Shown piece after piece: positions 46,190 to 57,049 of a stretch of 64,000 nt of DNA (the first letter of the stretch is position 1; each line of letters opens with the position of its first letter). The position numbers were made by a program, and so were the translations under genes. Origin of the DNA: Blasia pusilla (Eukaryota; Marchantiophyta; Marchantiopsida; Blasiales); contig CM114273.1 in assembly GCA_050084515.1 (NCBI GenBank), positions 19,220,001-19,284,000 of the forward strand, in the 5' to 3' direction. The notes under the pieces were generated by a model, which did no database searches, was not told the origin of the DNA, and worked only from the letters and a program-made list of their open reading frames with translations.

Positions 46190-47490
46190 TGAGTGATTGA
46201 GGTATTACTTTTGAGGTTGAGAGTGATCGGGTGAGAGGGGCACGAGGGTCATCACGGGGTCCGTTCGGGACTTTGAGAGGCGAGGTGGTAAACCCGAGAG
46301 TAGCTCTAGAGGTTTCACGCGAAGTGGCGCGAGGTTCCGAGGATCTCCACGTGAGGGACCACCTCGACCTCCTTCTATGTCATCGTCAGACGAGGGGGAG
46401 GGTGTAGAGGAGTTTGTGAGCACATCGCCACATATTGTGAGTGGTCCTACCAGTTGGGCGTACGAGATGGACGATCGGGCTAGAGGACCACGTAGGTTTT
46501 CAAGTGTAGTAGGCACGGTTTGAGTTGCACAATTTCATAGCAGAGTTTAGGAGTTGGTGCGATTCCCAACGGGCCAAGAAATCTAGAGAGTTCAACCCGT
46601 TTACAGCATGGAACAATATGTTCCAACATTTAGAGGGGGCGCCCATAGACGATTACCATGAGTTCTCCCACATATATGCCCAGGAGATTGAGGCATGACG
46701 ACTCTACTATGACCCACACTATGTGTCATGGACGGAGCCGTTCCCAGATGAGGAGGAGGAGTGGAGAGGCTACTTCCTCTTCCACTAGTGATTTTTTAGG
46801 AGGGGTCACTCGTACAAGAGCAGTTGCACCATCTAGTCGGGTTCGTCCCAGGTTCAACCCCGTGGTTGAGTTCGTTGATGAGTTGAGGGTGAGCTACCAG
46901 GGGGTACGGACGGAGAAGTTGCGGAGCATCCACGACTTCCAAAGGCGCCCGAGTGAGAGTTTGTGTGAGGCTTACACTTACTTGCGCCGGTTGATCAACG
47001 TCACTCAAGGGGTGACAGAGGCTCAGGCTATCCAGTCATGGTACGCGATGCTGGACCAGACCCTGCGGACACGGGTGCGTGAGGGGGTGCTTCTTATGAA
47101 CACCTCCCCTACGTTGGGAGATGTTTTTAGGACCGCCGAGAAAATTGAGCGCAACATGGCGGAGGAGAGTGTAGTCACCATGGGTTCTGGGTGAGAGCAG
47201 TCGCGATTGTTTGCACCACCTATGCAGCAATGTGGACTCCGAGATAGGTCAACTATGGCACCACGAGCTCAGGGAGGATATTGGGAGGCCGTGCCAGAGA
47301 GACCTGTGCCTTCATATGTGGCTCAGTAGCAGCCCCCTACTATTACTTGTTGGTCATGTGGTGGAGCCCATCATCAGCGCGATTGCACTCGTCAGGGTCA
47401 TGGACGTGTGCCTCAGCATGAGGAGGAGATTGTGCTGCACCAAGAGGTTATCAGTGTGACTATTGTTAGAGATATGGTCATACACGCGCC
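46190..47490 (+). pseudogene. gag of the methyltransferase gypsy element
   Basis: The capsid-like region reads DSQRAKKSREFNPFTAW and DDYHEF (about 46560-46670), matching the minus-strand copy (WCDAQRMRNQKRFDPFMAW). After frame changes the segment KLRSIHDFQRRPSESL...YAMLDQTLRTRV (46915-47080) follows. Two zinc knuckles come next: CWSCGGAHHQRDC (about 47360-47400) and CDYC-stop-RYGHTRARC (47455-47499), where TAG occupies the position after the second Cys (47467-47469). The same TAG is present in the other copy. The capsid and nucleocapsid roles are inferred from position and motif. Confidence 0.75.
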
Positions 47491-47690
47491 AGGTGTTTTA
47501 GTTTACATCGTGAGTTACATCCGGACCGAGGGCCAAAGAGGGCACTAGAGCAAGTAGCCGGTCCGGGTGAGCCTAGAGATATGGTCATACACGCGCCAGG
47601 TGTTTTAGTTTACATCGTGAGTTACGTCCGGACCGAGGGCCAGAGAGGGCACTAGAGCAAGTAGCCGGTCCGGGTGAGCCTAGAGATCGT
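47471..47690. repeat. 107-bp tandem duplication after the zinc knuckle
   Basis: GATATGGTCATACACGCGCC starts at 47471 and again at 47578. The duplication is two near-identical head-to-tail units joined at TAGAGAT. It shifts downstream coding and is not seen in the minus-strand copy. Confidence 0.9.
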
Positions 47691-47857
47691 GCATCAGGTG
47701 GTCCAGTTGGGGGACGAGGAGCTGGAGTTGCCCGACATGGTGGTGGAGCTGCCCGTGGAGGAGATAGAGTCCTACCATCTAGACACATCGAGGGAGATGC
47801 CGGGCGTGAGGCTAGGATGGTGCTTAGATACATCAGCTATAGGAGCAGATTGCCGCT

Positions 47858-49009
47858 ATGGCATTGAGATTACCCAATGCCAGATTCGTGGCATCGACAT
47901 CATATGGAGCAACTAGAGATATGGAGGATCCTGGTTGGATATGCAGGGTTGCCCAGATGGAGGCAACCGTAGTTGTGACGCGTGGAGCAACTATAGAGTT
48001 GGATCCACAGCGAGGGGAAGCGAGGAAACAAAATAGGCTTCCTCCGTCTTTCACGTTGTCCGAGGCGATGAGGACCCCATCGATGGGTCTTGATCAGAGT
48101 TCCTGGAGAATTGGTGATGTTGTTGGTGTGCAAGCACAGAGGGCGATGGGAGAACCGAGTGCAACAACTCCTATTGTTGATGCTCACGAGGGGCATGTGT
48201 CGAGCACGTTGTTGGGGGCGGCCACCATTGTGTACCGTGCTCCTTTATTTTTTGCTTCCGATGTTATGACATTGGGGGGTACGCCCGCCGAGGCTTTTCG
48301 GCTGGCCGCTACGCTATGTGAGCGTGGAGTTGGAGTTCCTGCATCACGTTCAAAGGTGATTGCAGAGGAGGTGATGGACTTGCCCTTGGAGCGGATACTC
48401 GGGCCGTCCACGTTAGATTCATGGGAGGCTGCGGTTGCTAGGATGGCCGAGATGCCCGCTAGACCCGCGATAGAGCGTGCCATGGCTTCTTCTGGTGTTG
48501 TGTTGCTGGATAACCGAGGAGAGGTCTTCCAGTTGGTGAGTCCCGGAGGTAGAGCTTTTAGTCCGCAACGCATCTTGTTGGATTCAAGAGCGCAACCCCT
48601 CATGTTGGAGAAAGTGTCATTCAGAGGATTGGGCTTGACGAGAGCCAATGTGGAGCGTTGTCCATTATGGATACAGACATCCTTGGGTGGAGCGAGTACC
48701 ACACAATATATCACCCGACAAGAGGTCGTGGTGAGGATTCTTCCGCGACATCCTACTGATGAGTCCGTGGTGGGAGCCAAGGCGATAGTGACTAATGTAG
48801 AGTCCTACGACATCTTGGTTGGTGGAGCAGTGTTACACCCAATGGGGTTTGCCCTAGATTACTGGGAGTCAGCGTCCTACATACCAAGATGGCAGTCAGG
48901 TGATGGGCGCCTTAGCTCATTACCCGTTCGATTCACAGGTGGAGTGATCGAGCAACGGCCAGGAGAGATAGCGACCTTAGCAGTGCGATCACTTGGCCTA
49001 GTGATTTGA
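47858..49009 (+). pseudogene. Retropepsin-like protease region of the gypsy element
   Basis: A 383-codon open stretch. A linker (VMDLPLERILGP, MPARPAIERAM) leads to ILLDSRAQPLMLEK at 48575-48610, where the retropepsin active site would normally be DSGA; Gly to Arg (GGA to AGA) should inactivate it. The later YDILVGGAVLHPMG (about 48810-48850) fits the second conserved strand of retropepsins. The minus-strand copy has the same linker at 57742-57515. It continues, after a one-base frame change near 49000, into a linker and the methyltransferase domain. Confidence 0.7.
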
Positions 49010-49284
49010 TTGAGGGACATGTTCATGCAGAGGATACTCTTGTTCTTGACATTTCTATGGAGAGGAGTGTTATGGTAGCCGCATCATTCCGTGGAGGAGA
49101 GGTGCCGCTATGGGGCTCGACTAAGGAGCTTTGACGATTGGCAGATGAGCACGTGCAGACTGCATGGAGTGAGGCGTTTGCACCGGAGTGTGACGGGTCT
49201 GAGGAACCCGAGGTAGCAGGGAGTGCTATGATGACACCCTAAGATACCACACCCATTGTGTGGTGTACCCTGGAGGAGGATATT

Positions 49285-50231
49285 CGAGTGTTAGATCTCT
49301 TTGGAGGGATTAGCACTGGGTTAGCTGCTATTTTGCACGCAGGAGTGCGCGTACAGCAGTACCTGTATGTGGAGAGTGATGATGTTGCGAGGCGCGTCTC
49401 ACTACCACATGTGGCGTAGTTATGTCTACGTTTTCCCGACTTATTGTCTGCGTCCGCGGTACACGGGTACCAAAGTTCCCTACCGAGGGATATTTCGTTG
49501 CTAGGGGCGTAGGACTTAGAGCGGGTACGGACCATTGATTTGGTCATTGCCGGTTGGCCATGTTAGGGCCAATCGAGTGTTGGACGAGGCAGCGGGTTGG
49601 CTGACACTCGGTCCATATTGTTTTAGGAGATGTCGAGGGTCTTACGGCAGTTGCAAGACCACCAGTCTCGTTCTCCAACCTACATTCCGGAGAATGTTCC
49701 GATCTTAGGAGACTCCAGGTCACGGGTGGTGACGAGTGCTCATCAGTGCGTGCCTGGATCGGCCCAGCAGTGTTCTTGGATGCGACAAGTGTAGGTTCTA
49801 AAGCCCATCGCCCGTGTCTATGGTGGACCAACTTGGTGGCCCATGCGATGTTACAGAGGGCGTATGCGAGAGTGGAGCGCCCCTCCCATTCGTTATTGGA
49901 TTCCATTCTAGATCCATGTCGTCGATCACAGGCAGTGAGGCACGATGATCAACCACCGTTGACTGTGGTCAACAGGGTAGGCAGGCCGCGGGCAGCCTTG
50001 CCCACGTTTGTGAGTTTTCCTGCTTCCTATGCATTCAAGGAGGCCGGTCCTCGCTTGGTTTGGGATGACCAGGTTCAGCGGTTAGTGGAGCCCAACGCCA
50101 ATGAGAGAGAGCGAGTGATGGGATTTCCCACAAGAGTGACGATAGTACCGTTAGTGTCAAAGGCATCACGACGCCACGTCTTGGGTCAGACGATGGACCT
50201 GAACTGCTTGACATGGATCCTCAGCTTGGGA
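49285..50231 (+). pseudogene. C5 cytosine DNA methyltransferase domain (DNMT3-like) inside gypsy pol, copy 1
   Basis: Motifs are in canonical linear order: I (VLDLFGGISTGLAAIL, D at 49294), II (YLYVE), IV (IAGWPC then TAG at 49564-49566 where Gln is expected), VI (YIPENVPILGD), VIII region (RPCLWWTNL), IX/X (ERVMGFPTRVTIV...RRHVLGQTMDLNCLTW, to 50231). The order and the ERVMGFP...RxxLG block resemble DNMT3; plant DRM enzymes have permuted motifs, and MET1/CMT enzymes carry BAH or chromo domains not seen here. Damage comprises several stops (LGA-stop, PC-stop, LF-stop-EM) and a one-base deletion near 49746. Motifs IX/X lie in the same frame as the downstream reverse transcriptase, so the domain was part of one polyprotein. 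An intact version would be expected to methylate cytosine in DNA. Confidence 0.88.
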
Positions 50232-50567
50232 GTGGCAAAGCACCGTCGTATGAGATTGCAAAAGATCACAGCGGTTGCGTTGGTGAGCCCTATGCCTACC
50301 AAGACGGTGGAGGGAGTGGCTGGGGGCGAGACCCGAGGAGAGCTACACACTAGGGGAGATCGGGAGAGATACCCTTGGACTTCTTGGGATGTTTTGCAAG
50401 TACGCCAAGTGATGATAGCCACTGCATCGAGCGTGGTTTCGGGCACTGCACGTGGAGGAGATCAGAGTTTGCAGTTGGCTGCAGGAGAGTGGTCGAGTGT
50501 TGTTGTTTGAGATGGGGTTGCACCATAGCAACCACCGATATCTGCGCCGGAGAGTCCTACCGTAGTC

Positions 50568-51923
50568 ATGATGGAGACTGGGAAGCCAAATATGGGCCCT
50601 AACTTGACAGGAGGAGAGCGGCGCCAAATACATCAGTTCCTCAGGAATTATAGGAGTTGCTTTGCATTTAGCATGGAGGATATGGGTACGCTGAAGGGAC
50701 CGGGGATCCGCATTGAGTTATCGAGTGATACGCCGATCTTCCAACGACCCTACAGGTACAATGATATGGAGAGGGCTCTGATTCAGAGTAGGAACCAGGA
50801 CTTGGTTGGAGCAGGACTACTGGAGATGTCGCATGGGGAGTATGCATTAGCCACTTTCATGCTCGCCAAGAAGGATGTGCATGGCAATTGGACGGATAGA
50901 CGGATGTGTGGGGATTATCGACCTATCAATCGGCAGATGAAGTCCAATAGGTATGCCATGCCCACCCCTGAGGAGATCTTTGATGCGATTGGTCATGCAA
51001 AGGTCTTCACTTCATTGGATTTGCCAACCGAATACCATCAGGTGCCTATCAGATTGGAGGACAGGAAGAAGACGGCATTTTGGGGCATCGATCCTCACGG
51101 GAAGGATTTTTTGTACCATTGGCGGTTCTTACCATTTGGGTTAAAGAATGCCCCGGCTGAGTTTTAGAGGGTCATGGATAGGATCTTGGCTGGTCTGGAT
51201 TGTGCTATGTGTTATATTGATGACATCGTAGTCTTTAGCACCACGGTTGAGGAGCATGACCGACATCTAGAGGAGGTGTTTCGACGATTGCAATTACATG
51301 GGCTGAAGCTACATCCAAGCAAGTGCAAATTCTTCTATGACCAGATTGAGTACTTGGGTCATACGATATACCTAGGGGGCCTTCGTGTTCAGCAGATGAA
51401 GGTAGAGGCTATCTCACGCATTCCACGTCCTACAGATATGAGCCGTGTTCGCGCATTCATGGGATTGGAAAATTTCTATTGGCGGTATGTCAAGGGATTC
51501 AGTTCAATTGCAAAGCCGCTGACCTTGCTGACCAAGGTGGATCACAAGTGGTACTAGGAGGATGAGTAGGAGCGAGCATTTCAGTTGCTCAAGGATAGGT
51601 TGACGTCCGCGCCCATCTTGAGGAGACCAATCAGGGGGCATCCTTTCCAGTTGCACACAGATTGGAGCATGTTGGGGCTTGGAGCGGTGCTCACCCAGCA
51701 TGATGATGAGGGTAGAGAGTTTGTGGTGGCTTATGCTAGCCGCTCAAACAACCCAACAGAGGCGAAGTATAGTTCGTATGAGGGTGAGTGCTTGGCTGCG
51801 GTGTGGGTTGTCGTGCATTTCAGGTGTTACTTATTTGGCAACCCCTTTACCATCATCGATGATCATCAACCACTGAAGTGGTTGATGGAATCCGACAAGC
51901 TTACAAGATGGGCTCTATTGTAG
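50568..51923 (+). pseudogene. Reverse transcriptase and RNase H of the gypsy element
   Basis: Continues in the methyltransferase frame. RT: MCGDYRPINRQM, AKVFTSLDL, FLPFGLKNAP, a TAG at 51165-51167 in place of the Gln of the usual EFQRVM, then CYIDDIVVF with the catalytic YIDD at 51213-51224 and LGHTIYLGGL. RNase H: FQLHTDWSMLGLGAVL (first Asp), EGECLAAVW (Glu), DHQPLKWL (Asp). Further stops occur at about 51555 and 51570 and after LTRWALL. Apart from the stops the catalytic residues are retained. Confidence 0.92.
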
Positions 51924-52370
51924 TAAGAGTATGATTTTCAGGTGGTACATAGACTTGGGGGACGCTCAACCAGGATCCAGATGGGTTGAGTCGTAATCCA
52001 TGCTCGAGTCAGCGAGATGTGATTGGAGCTCGATGGCATGGAGAGAGTGATGAGGAGTCAGTGCGAGGATGGCACGCGTCAGCCTATTTAGGCATGTTGG
52101 CTATGGAGAGCCAAAGTGTGGAGACTTCGATGGCGAGGTCTAGTGGAGTCCTTGGATCCCGAGGCCTGTGAGGAGACGACAGGTGGCCGAGATATTAATG
52201 ATAATGGAGTAGTCTTGGAGTACCTTCGTACTGGCAACGTTGCAAGTACCATGGGTTCTAGAGAGCGGGATCGGATCCTACAGCGGGCCCGACGATTCCG
52301 TTGGGAGAGGACACATGTTTTGAGGGTTTGAGAGGATGGAAGAGTACGCGTAGTGCCGCATCCTTTGTAG

Positions 52371-53040
52371 ATAGCACGACTAGTGCAGCATGCCCACGAG
52401 GAGTTGGGTCACTTTGGGGTGAAGTGGACGTACAACTTGCTCCAGATTCAGACTGATGTGTTGACAGACCAAGGTATCGAGTTTTGCGGTGAGTTCCAGG
52501 CCTTGTGTGATCAGGCGCTGATCGACCACCGCACGACTTTGCGAGACCATCCTGAGGCCGATGGATTAGCATAGAGAGTTGTGCTGATAGTGAAGAGGGG
52601 TTTACGCAAGTATGGCTTGCAGAGAGGTCACCTAGGAGATTGGGACCTCCAATTTCCGTGGTTGGCGATGGGATACAGATTCAACATGCATGCATCCTTA
52701 GCGTCTTTTTCACCGTACTTGCTACTTTATGGCCGAGAGCCTGATTTATCTACGGCCATTCGTTGAGATGCTGGTGAGGTGCTGGACCTTGATGACCCAA
52801 ATGTATGGATGCGAGCATGTTCTTAGAGGGTTGAGTTATTTTGGATAGTGATGCCAATGGCGTTCCACAACTTGGCGATTGCACAGCATCGAGATACGTT
52901 GAGGTATGCGACTATTCGGGATGGTGGTTATCGAGCAATTATCCGGAGGTTTCATATGGGAGATTATGTCTACTTTCAGGGAGACGGCACCGACGACGTT
53001 GGATGTGACTGCATGGCGCACTATCCTGAGAGTGCGTGAC
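52371..53040 (+). pseudogene. Integrase of the gypsy element with an internal deletion
   Basis: Begins in the zinc-binding region (HAHEELGHFGVKWTYNLLQIQ) and jumps at about 52450 directly to VLTDQGIEFCGEFQAL. Compared with the minus-strand copy, about 100 residues holding the two Cys and the first catalytic Asp are lost. The catalytic Glu context (HPEADGLA) and the C-terminal region (LRYATIRDGGY, GDYVYF) remain. Confidence 0.85.
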
Positions 53041-53334
53041 GTTTTTCCATCCAGTGTTCTCTTGTTGGAGGGACGCGATGGTATGGTATGGAAGGACCAT
53101 GTGCGTAATTGTGCGCCATATCACCTTCCTAACATTGATGGTAGAGTAGATCCAAGCTTAGCAACAGTTCTTGTAGGCTTGCGGTGTATGTTGTGTGGTT
53201 TCACCCGTGGTGCGACCACTATGCTAGTCTATGATGGGTGTTCGAGAGGATGGCATATGGCATGTTTGACGCCACCTCTCATTAGGGTTCCTCAAGGACG
53301 ATGGATGTGTCCCAAATGTACATACTGTAGGTAG
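53041..53334 (+). pseudogene. C-terminal tail with PHD-type zinc finger
   Basis: In a shifted frame after the integrase C-terminus comes a GPY/F-like stretch (RTILRVRDVFPSSVLLLEG, 53010-53075), then NCAPYHLPNIDG. At 53185-53319 follows a PHD signature: CMLC, MLVYDGCSRGWHMACL, PPL, VPQGRWMCPKC. Seven of the eight zinc ligands are present; the third Cys is Tyr (TGT to TAT). The stop is at 53332-53334. PHD fingers read histone tails, so an integration-targeting role is conceivable. The minus-strand copy is truncated before this point. Confidence 0.75.
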
Positions 53335-53507
53335 TTCTACATTCCGACTTGTGTCTGTGACATGGATGACAAGAAGGCAACTAACGATGGGGCCACATGA
53401 GCACCCGGCCTTCTTGCTCTTAGCGTCCGAGAGATGTATGTCATGGTAGGTAGGGATAGATGGCTATCTTGAGTTAGAGGGACCTAACCACCAACTAGGG
53501 GGATGAT

Positions 53508-54160
53508 TGGAAATATTTTGATACTTCTTGTCTCGTTGTTTGGATGCCATGAGTTAGCATGGGATTACTAACTCATGGCATCCAAATGCGTGTTTGTGTG
53601 TGTGTTTGGTGATTGCGATGTATGTTGTGTAGCGATGTGTATGCGCACAACAGTTGTCATGTCTCTGACGATAGATCGATGAGGTCTAGTAGAGCGCCTT
53701 CGTGAGTAGTGGAGGACAGGCTCAGTAGGTCGAGGATGACCTTCTGAGGCCCCGGGAAACTTGAGAGAGCAGGTTTCCCCTTTGTTTCGGCTCATTTAGA
53801 GCCATATTGAGGAACTGACTATTTTAGATAAGTACCATTTTGAGTATGGGATCACCTTTTTATTTTTGGTAAGTGTCCCTTGACCTCCTACATCAGTCAA
53901 GAGCCAAGGAGGTGACTTGGGAGCATAGGTTACTATGGAGAGATCTTGGGAGAGGGGAGGGATATACCTCAAGGAGAGAGAGCTTGAGAGCTCATTCTCT
54001 TTTTGTTGAACCTCTTAGCATAAGGTGGTGGAGCTATGGTCCCTTGCATTGTGAATATAACCCAAGCCTCTCATTAGGAGAGTGGGTTTGGTTTGACATG
54101 AGAGAGAGTGCACACCTTTGAGAGCTATGGTGAAAGATGGTGTAGAGAGAGATTGGATCT
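53508..54160 (+). repeat. Downstream LTR of the methyltransferase gypsy element
   Basis: Follows a purine tract (CTAGGGGGATGAT), starts TGGAAATATTTTG and ends GATTGGATCT; about 653 bp. It shares its last ~500 bp with 44066-44570. A 19-bp perfect hairpin lies near its start. Confidence 0.75.
53539..53586. repeat. Perfect 19-bp inverted repeat with 10-nt loop
   Basis: TTTGGATGCCATGAGTTAG (53539-53557) is exactly complementary to 53568-53586. The related partial LTR at 54169-54300 has only the left arm. Confidence 0.95.
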
Positions 54161-54168
54161 TACTTTAT

Positions 54169-54300
54169 TGGAGATATTTTGGTACTTCTTGTCTCGTTGT
54201 TTGGATGCCATGAGTTAGCATGGGATCGTGCGTGTTTGTGTGTGTGTTCGGTAACAGCGATGTATGTTGTGTAGCGATATGTATGCGCACGACAGTTATC
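54169..54300 (+). repeat. Partial LTR start of the same gypsy family
   Basis: Begins TGGAGATATTTTGG and matches 53508-53655 without the right arm of the hairpin. It abuts the truncated integrase end of the minus-strand copy, so a rearrangement joined two copies here. Confidence 0.7.
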
Positions 54301-54302
54301 TG

Positions 54303-55262
54303 CTATAGGTAGACATAATCACCAGGATGGAATCGCCGAATCCCTGGTTGATAGCCTCCTCCATGCGTAGTTGCGTACCTCATAATATCACGATGTTGAG
54401 CGATATCCAGGTTCTCAAATGCAATAGGCATGACTCTCCGAAAGTGCTCAACCCGTTGAGAACATGCTCGTACCCATACGTCTGGATCGTCGAGGTCAAG
54501 TATCTTAACCACATCTCGTCAAATCGACGATGGTAACTTTGGCTCTCTCTCATAGAGCAAGAAATACGTATACGATGAAAATGATGCCAAGGATGCCTGC
54601 CGACTGAAGCGGTAACCCATCGCCAACCACAGCGACTGTAGGTCCCAATCTCCCAAGTGTCCTCTATGCAGTCCATACTTGCGCAATCCTCTCTTCACCT
54701 TCTGCACAACTCTCTCTGCCAAACCATATGCCTCCGGATGATCTTGAGAAGTCGTACGATGATCTATCAATGCTTGATCACACAAGGCCTGAAAGTCACC
54801 CCTAAACTTAGTACCTTGGTCTGTCAACACCTTTGCTAGTGCACCAAAATAACTAAGCACTCTATCAAGAAATGCATAAGCTGCTCCCTCACTCGACTTA
54901 TCCGAAAATGCTACCAACTCAATCCACTTGGAGAAGTGCTCCACCATGACCAACACGTACCGCTTATGGCGTCCTTTCAATGGTAAAGGCCCTGCAAAGT
55001 CTAAACTCCAACAATACCCTAATCCCATGATCGATAAAGGATGCAAATGTGGTGTCGGAGCATTGAACAATGCCCGCATCCTATCACATACAATGCATCT
55101 GGCTACAAACTGCTGAACATCAATCTGCATACCACGCCACCAATATTGGATCTGAATGAAGCTATACGTACGCTTGACTCCGAAATGCCCTAACGTCTCG
55201 TGAGCATGTCTCATGACTCGTGCGAAGGATGCGGCACCATCCGCACTCGTCCATCCTCCCAA
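54303..55262 (-). pseudogene. Integrase of the second (minus) gypsy copy
   Basis: The open stretch 55262-54519 holds a full HHCC zinc-binding region (HAHETLGHFGVKRTY...CIVCDR), the first Asp (SLDFAGPL), the second Asp (VLTDQGTKF) and the Glu (HPEAYGLAERVV). The C-terminal region (DLDDPDVWVRACSQRVEHF, then FHPGDYVYL) follows to 54303, where the element is cut. The integrase core is better preserved here than in the plus copy. Confidence 0.9.
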
Positions 55263-55844
55263 ACTTGAAGCACATGCGTCCCCTCCTACATGAACCTCCT
55301 GACTGGTTGTAGGACTCGATCCCGCTCTCTAGCTCTCACGGTGCTTGCAAGACCATCTCATCGTCATGGATGTCTCCAGTCCCTGTCGACTCCTCACTAG
55401 CATATGGATCTGAGGAATCACCATCCAACCTCCTTACTGGAGTGGATGCCTCCTCCTGACCTGACATAGCCAATACAGAAAAATACGCAGATACATGCCA
55501 ACCCAACACCATCTTTTCATCACTCTCACCATGCCACCGTGCTCCAGTCTCTCTCGTGACCTTTGGAGAAGAGGAGGATGGTGGTTGCTAACTAGAAACC
55601 TCTGGAGCATCAACATGTGCTCCAAAATCAGGCACCAACTCTCTAGGCGCTCCACTATGTCTTGCATCAACGAAATGAACTCCCATCTCTCTGTGCTCTT
55701 GTGACATGTCCCATGAAGTCCATGGATGCCTCTCCATCACCATCGCGCCCCCATCCAGTGTCTCATCCATCTTGATAGACGCGGCACTGCAAAGTGGGCG
55801 TAATGTCATAGACGCCTCTCGCATCCGTCTCTGCTCTGCCAAAC

Positions 55845-56800
55845 CAAGACTGAACACCCAAGTAAGACAGTTCAGGTCCATAGCCTGACCCAATACCTGT
55901 CTGCGGGATGCCTCTGCTATCATAGGCACCATCGTCGTACCTGTAGAGAACCCCATAGCTCGCTCTTGCTCATCGGCGTTGGGCTCCACCGGTGTACCTG
56001 CCTGCTCATTTCATATCATGTGTGGTCCTCCCTGACGAAAAGCATGAGATGTCAGAAAACTCACCAACGAAGGAAATGTTGCCCTCTATTGGCCCACCCG
56101 ATTGGCTATTGCCAACGGTGGTACATCATCACGAGTAACAATCGGAGATCGCCACCCTGGATCCAAGATCGCATCCAATGTAAGAAGTGTTGGTCTCCGA
56201 ACTCCATCATAAGCCCGTCTCAGTAACTCGGATGGTAAAAGGTTCGTCCACCACAATCGTGGATGGTATGCTAAGGATCCAACACTCGCCCCATACAACA
56301 TTACCGCCGGTCCTATCCAAGACCGTACCTGATGTACACTCACCATCACTCGGGCTTGAGTGTCACCTAACAATGGGACGTTCTCCAAAATGTAAGCTAG
56401 AGAACATTGCTCGGTAGTCTCCAAGTGACGAAGAACTCGCAACATCTCCCAAAACATGGCCGACCTTGGGTCCTGCAAACCAAGTCCCTGACCCACCGAA
56501 GAATGACCCTGACATGGACACCCTGCCACCACCAAGTGTATTGGACCAACCCTATCCAGATTTGGCACCCCCAACAACAAAATATCGGCCGGCAATACAT
56601 GCTGATATCCCTTGACTGCAGACACTAGCAATAATTGAGGATACTGCTAGACTAGTCTCGACACATGATGTAATGAGACTCTTCGTGCAATCTCATCCCT
56701 CTCAACATACAAGTATTTTTGTACTCATACGTCGGCCTGCAACACTACAGCCAACGCTGTACCAATCCTTCCAAAGAGATCTAGTATACGTACACCCTCC
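55845..56800 (-). pseudogene. C5 cytosine DNA methyltransferase domain (DNMT3-like), copy 2
   Basis: Read on the minus strand: motif I (ILDLFGRIGTALAVVL, Asp at 56781-56779), II (YLYVERDEIARRV), IV with catalytic Cys intact (VAGCPCQGHSSVGQG; PCQ at 56517-56509), VI (YILENVPLLGD; ENV at 56385-56377), VIII region (AYHPRLWWTNLLP), IX/X (ERAMGFSTGTTMVPM...SRRQVLGQAMDLNCLTW, ending about 55850). The central 181-codon piece (56631-56086) has no stop; a few stops interrupt the motif I segment and the stretch 56085-55990. The motif spacing equals that of copy 1. Reverse transcriptase is missing downstream: after 55590 the sequence passes to the integrase with a deletion. Confidence 0.9.
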
Positions 56801-57049
56801 TTGGGATACTGCCACACAATCGATGTGGTGTCCAAGGGTGTCAACGTCTCTACTCTTAGAGCACCTGGTAACTTTTTCCCGTCTCGCTCTAGAGCATAGG
56901 CTCGGCTCTACGCCTGCCTTATGAGCTCGTCTGCTCTCCTATACAAATCGGTGCTCATCCTCCACAAAGCTGAAGAAGTATCGCCACAAGATGTAGCCAC
57001 GCTCGTCATCGCATGCCACTCCTCAGGACTATCCTCTACAGGATTATCC

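Noticed and set aside
49285-50231. Methyltransferase as a captured host DRM gene
   Set aside because: Motif order is canonical and not permuted, and the domain recurs at the same place in two copies.
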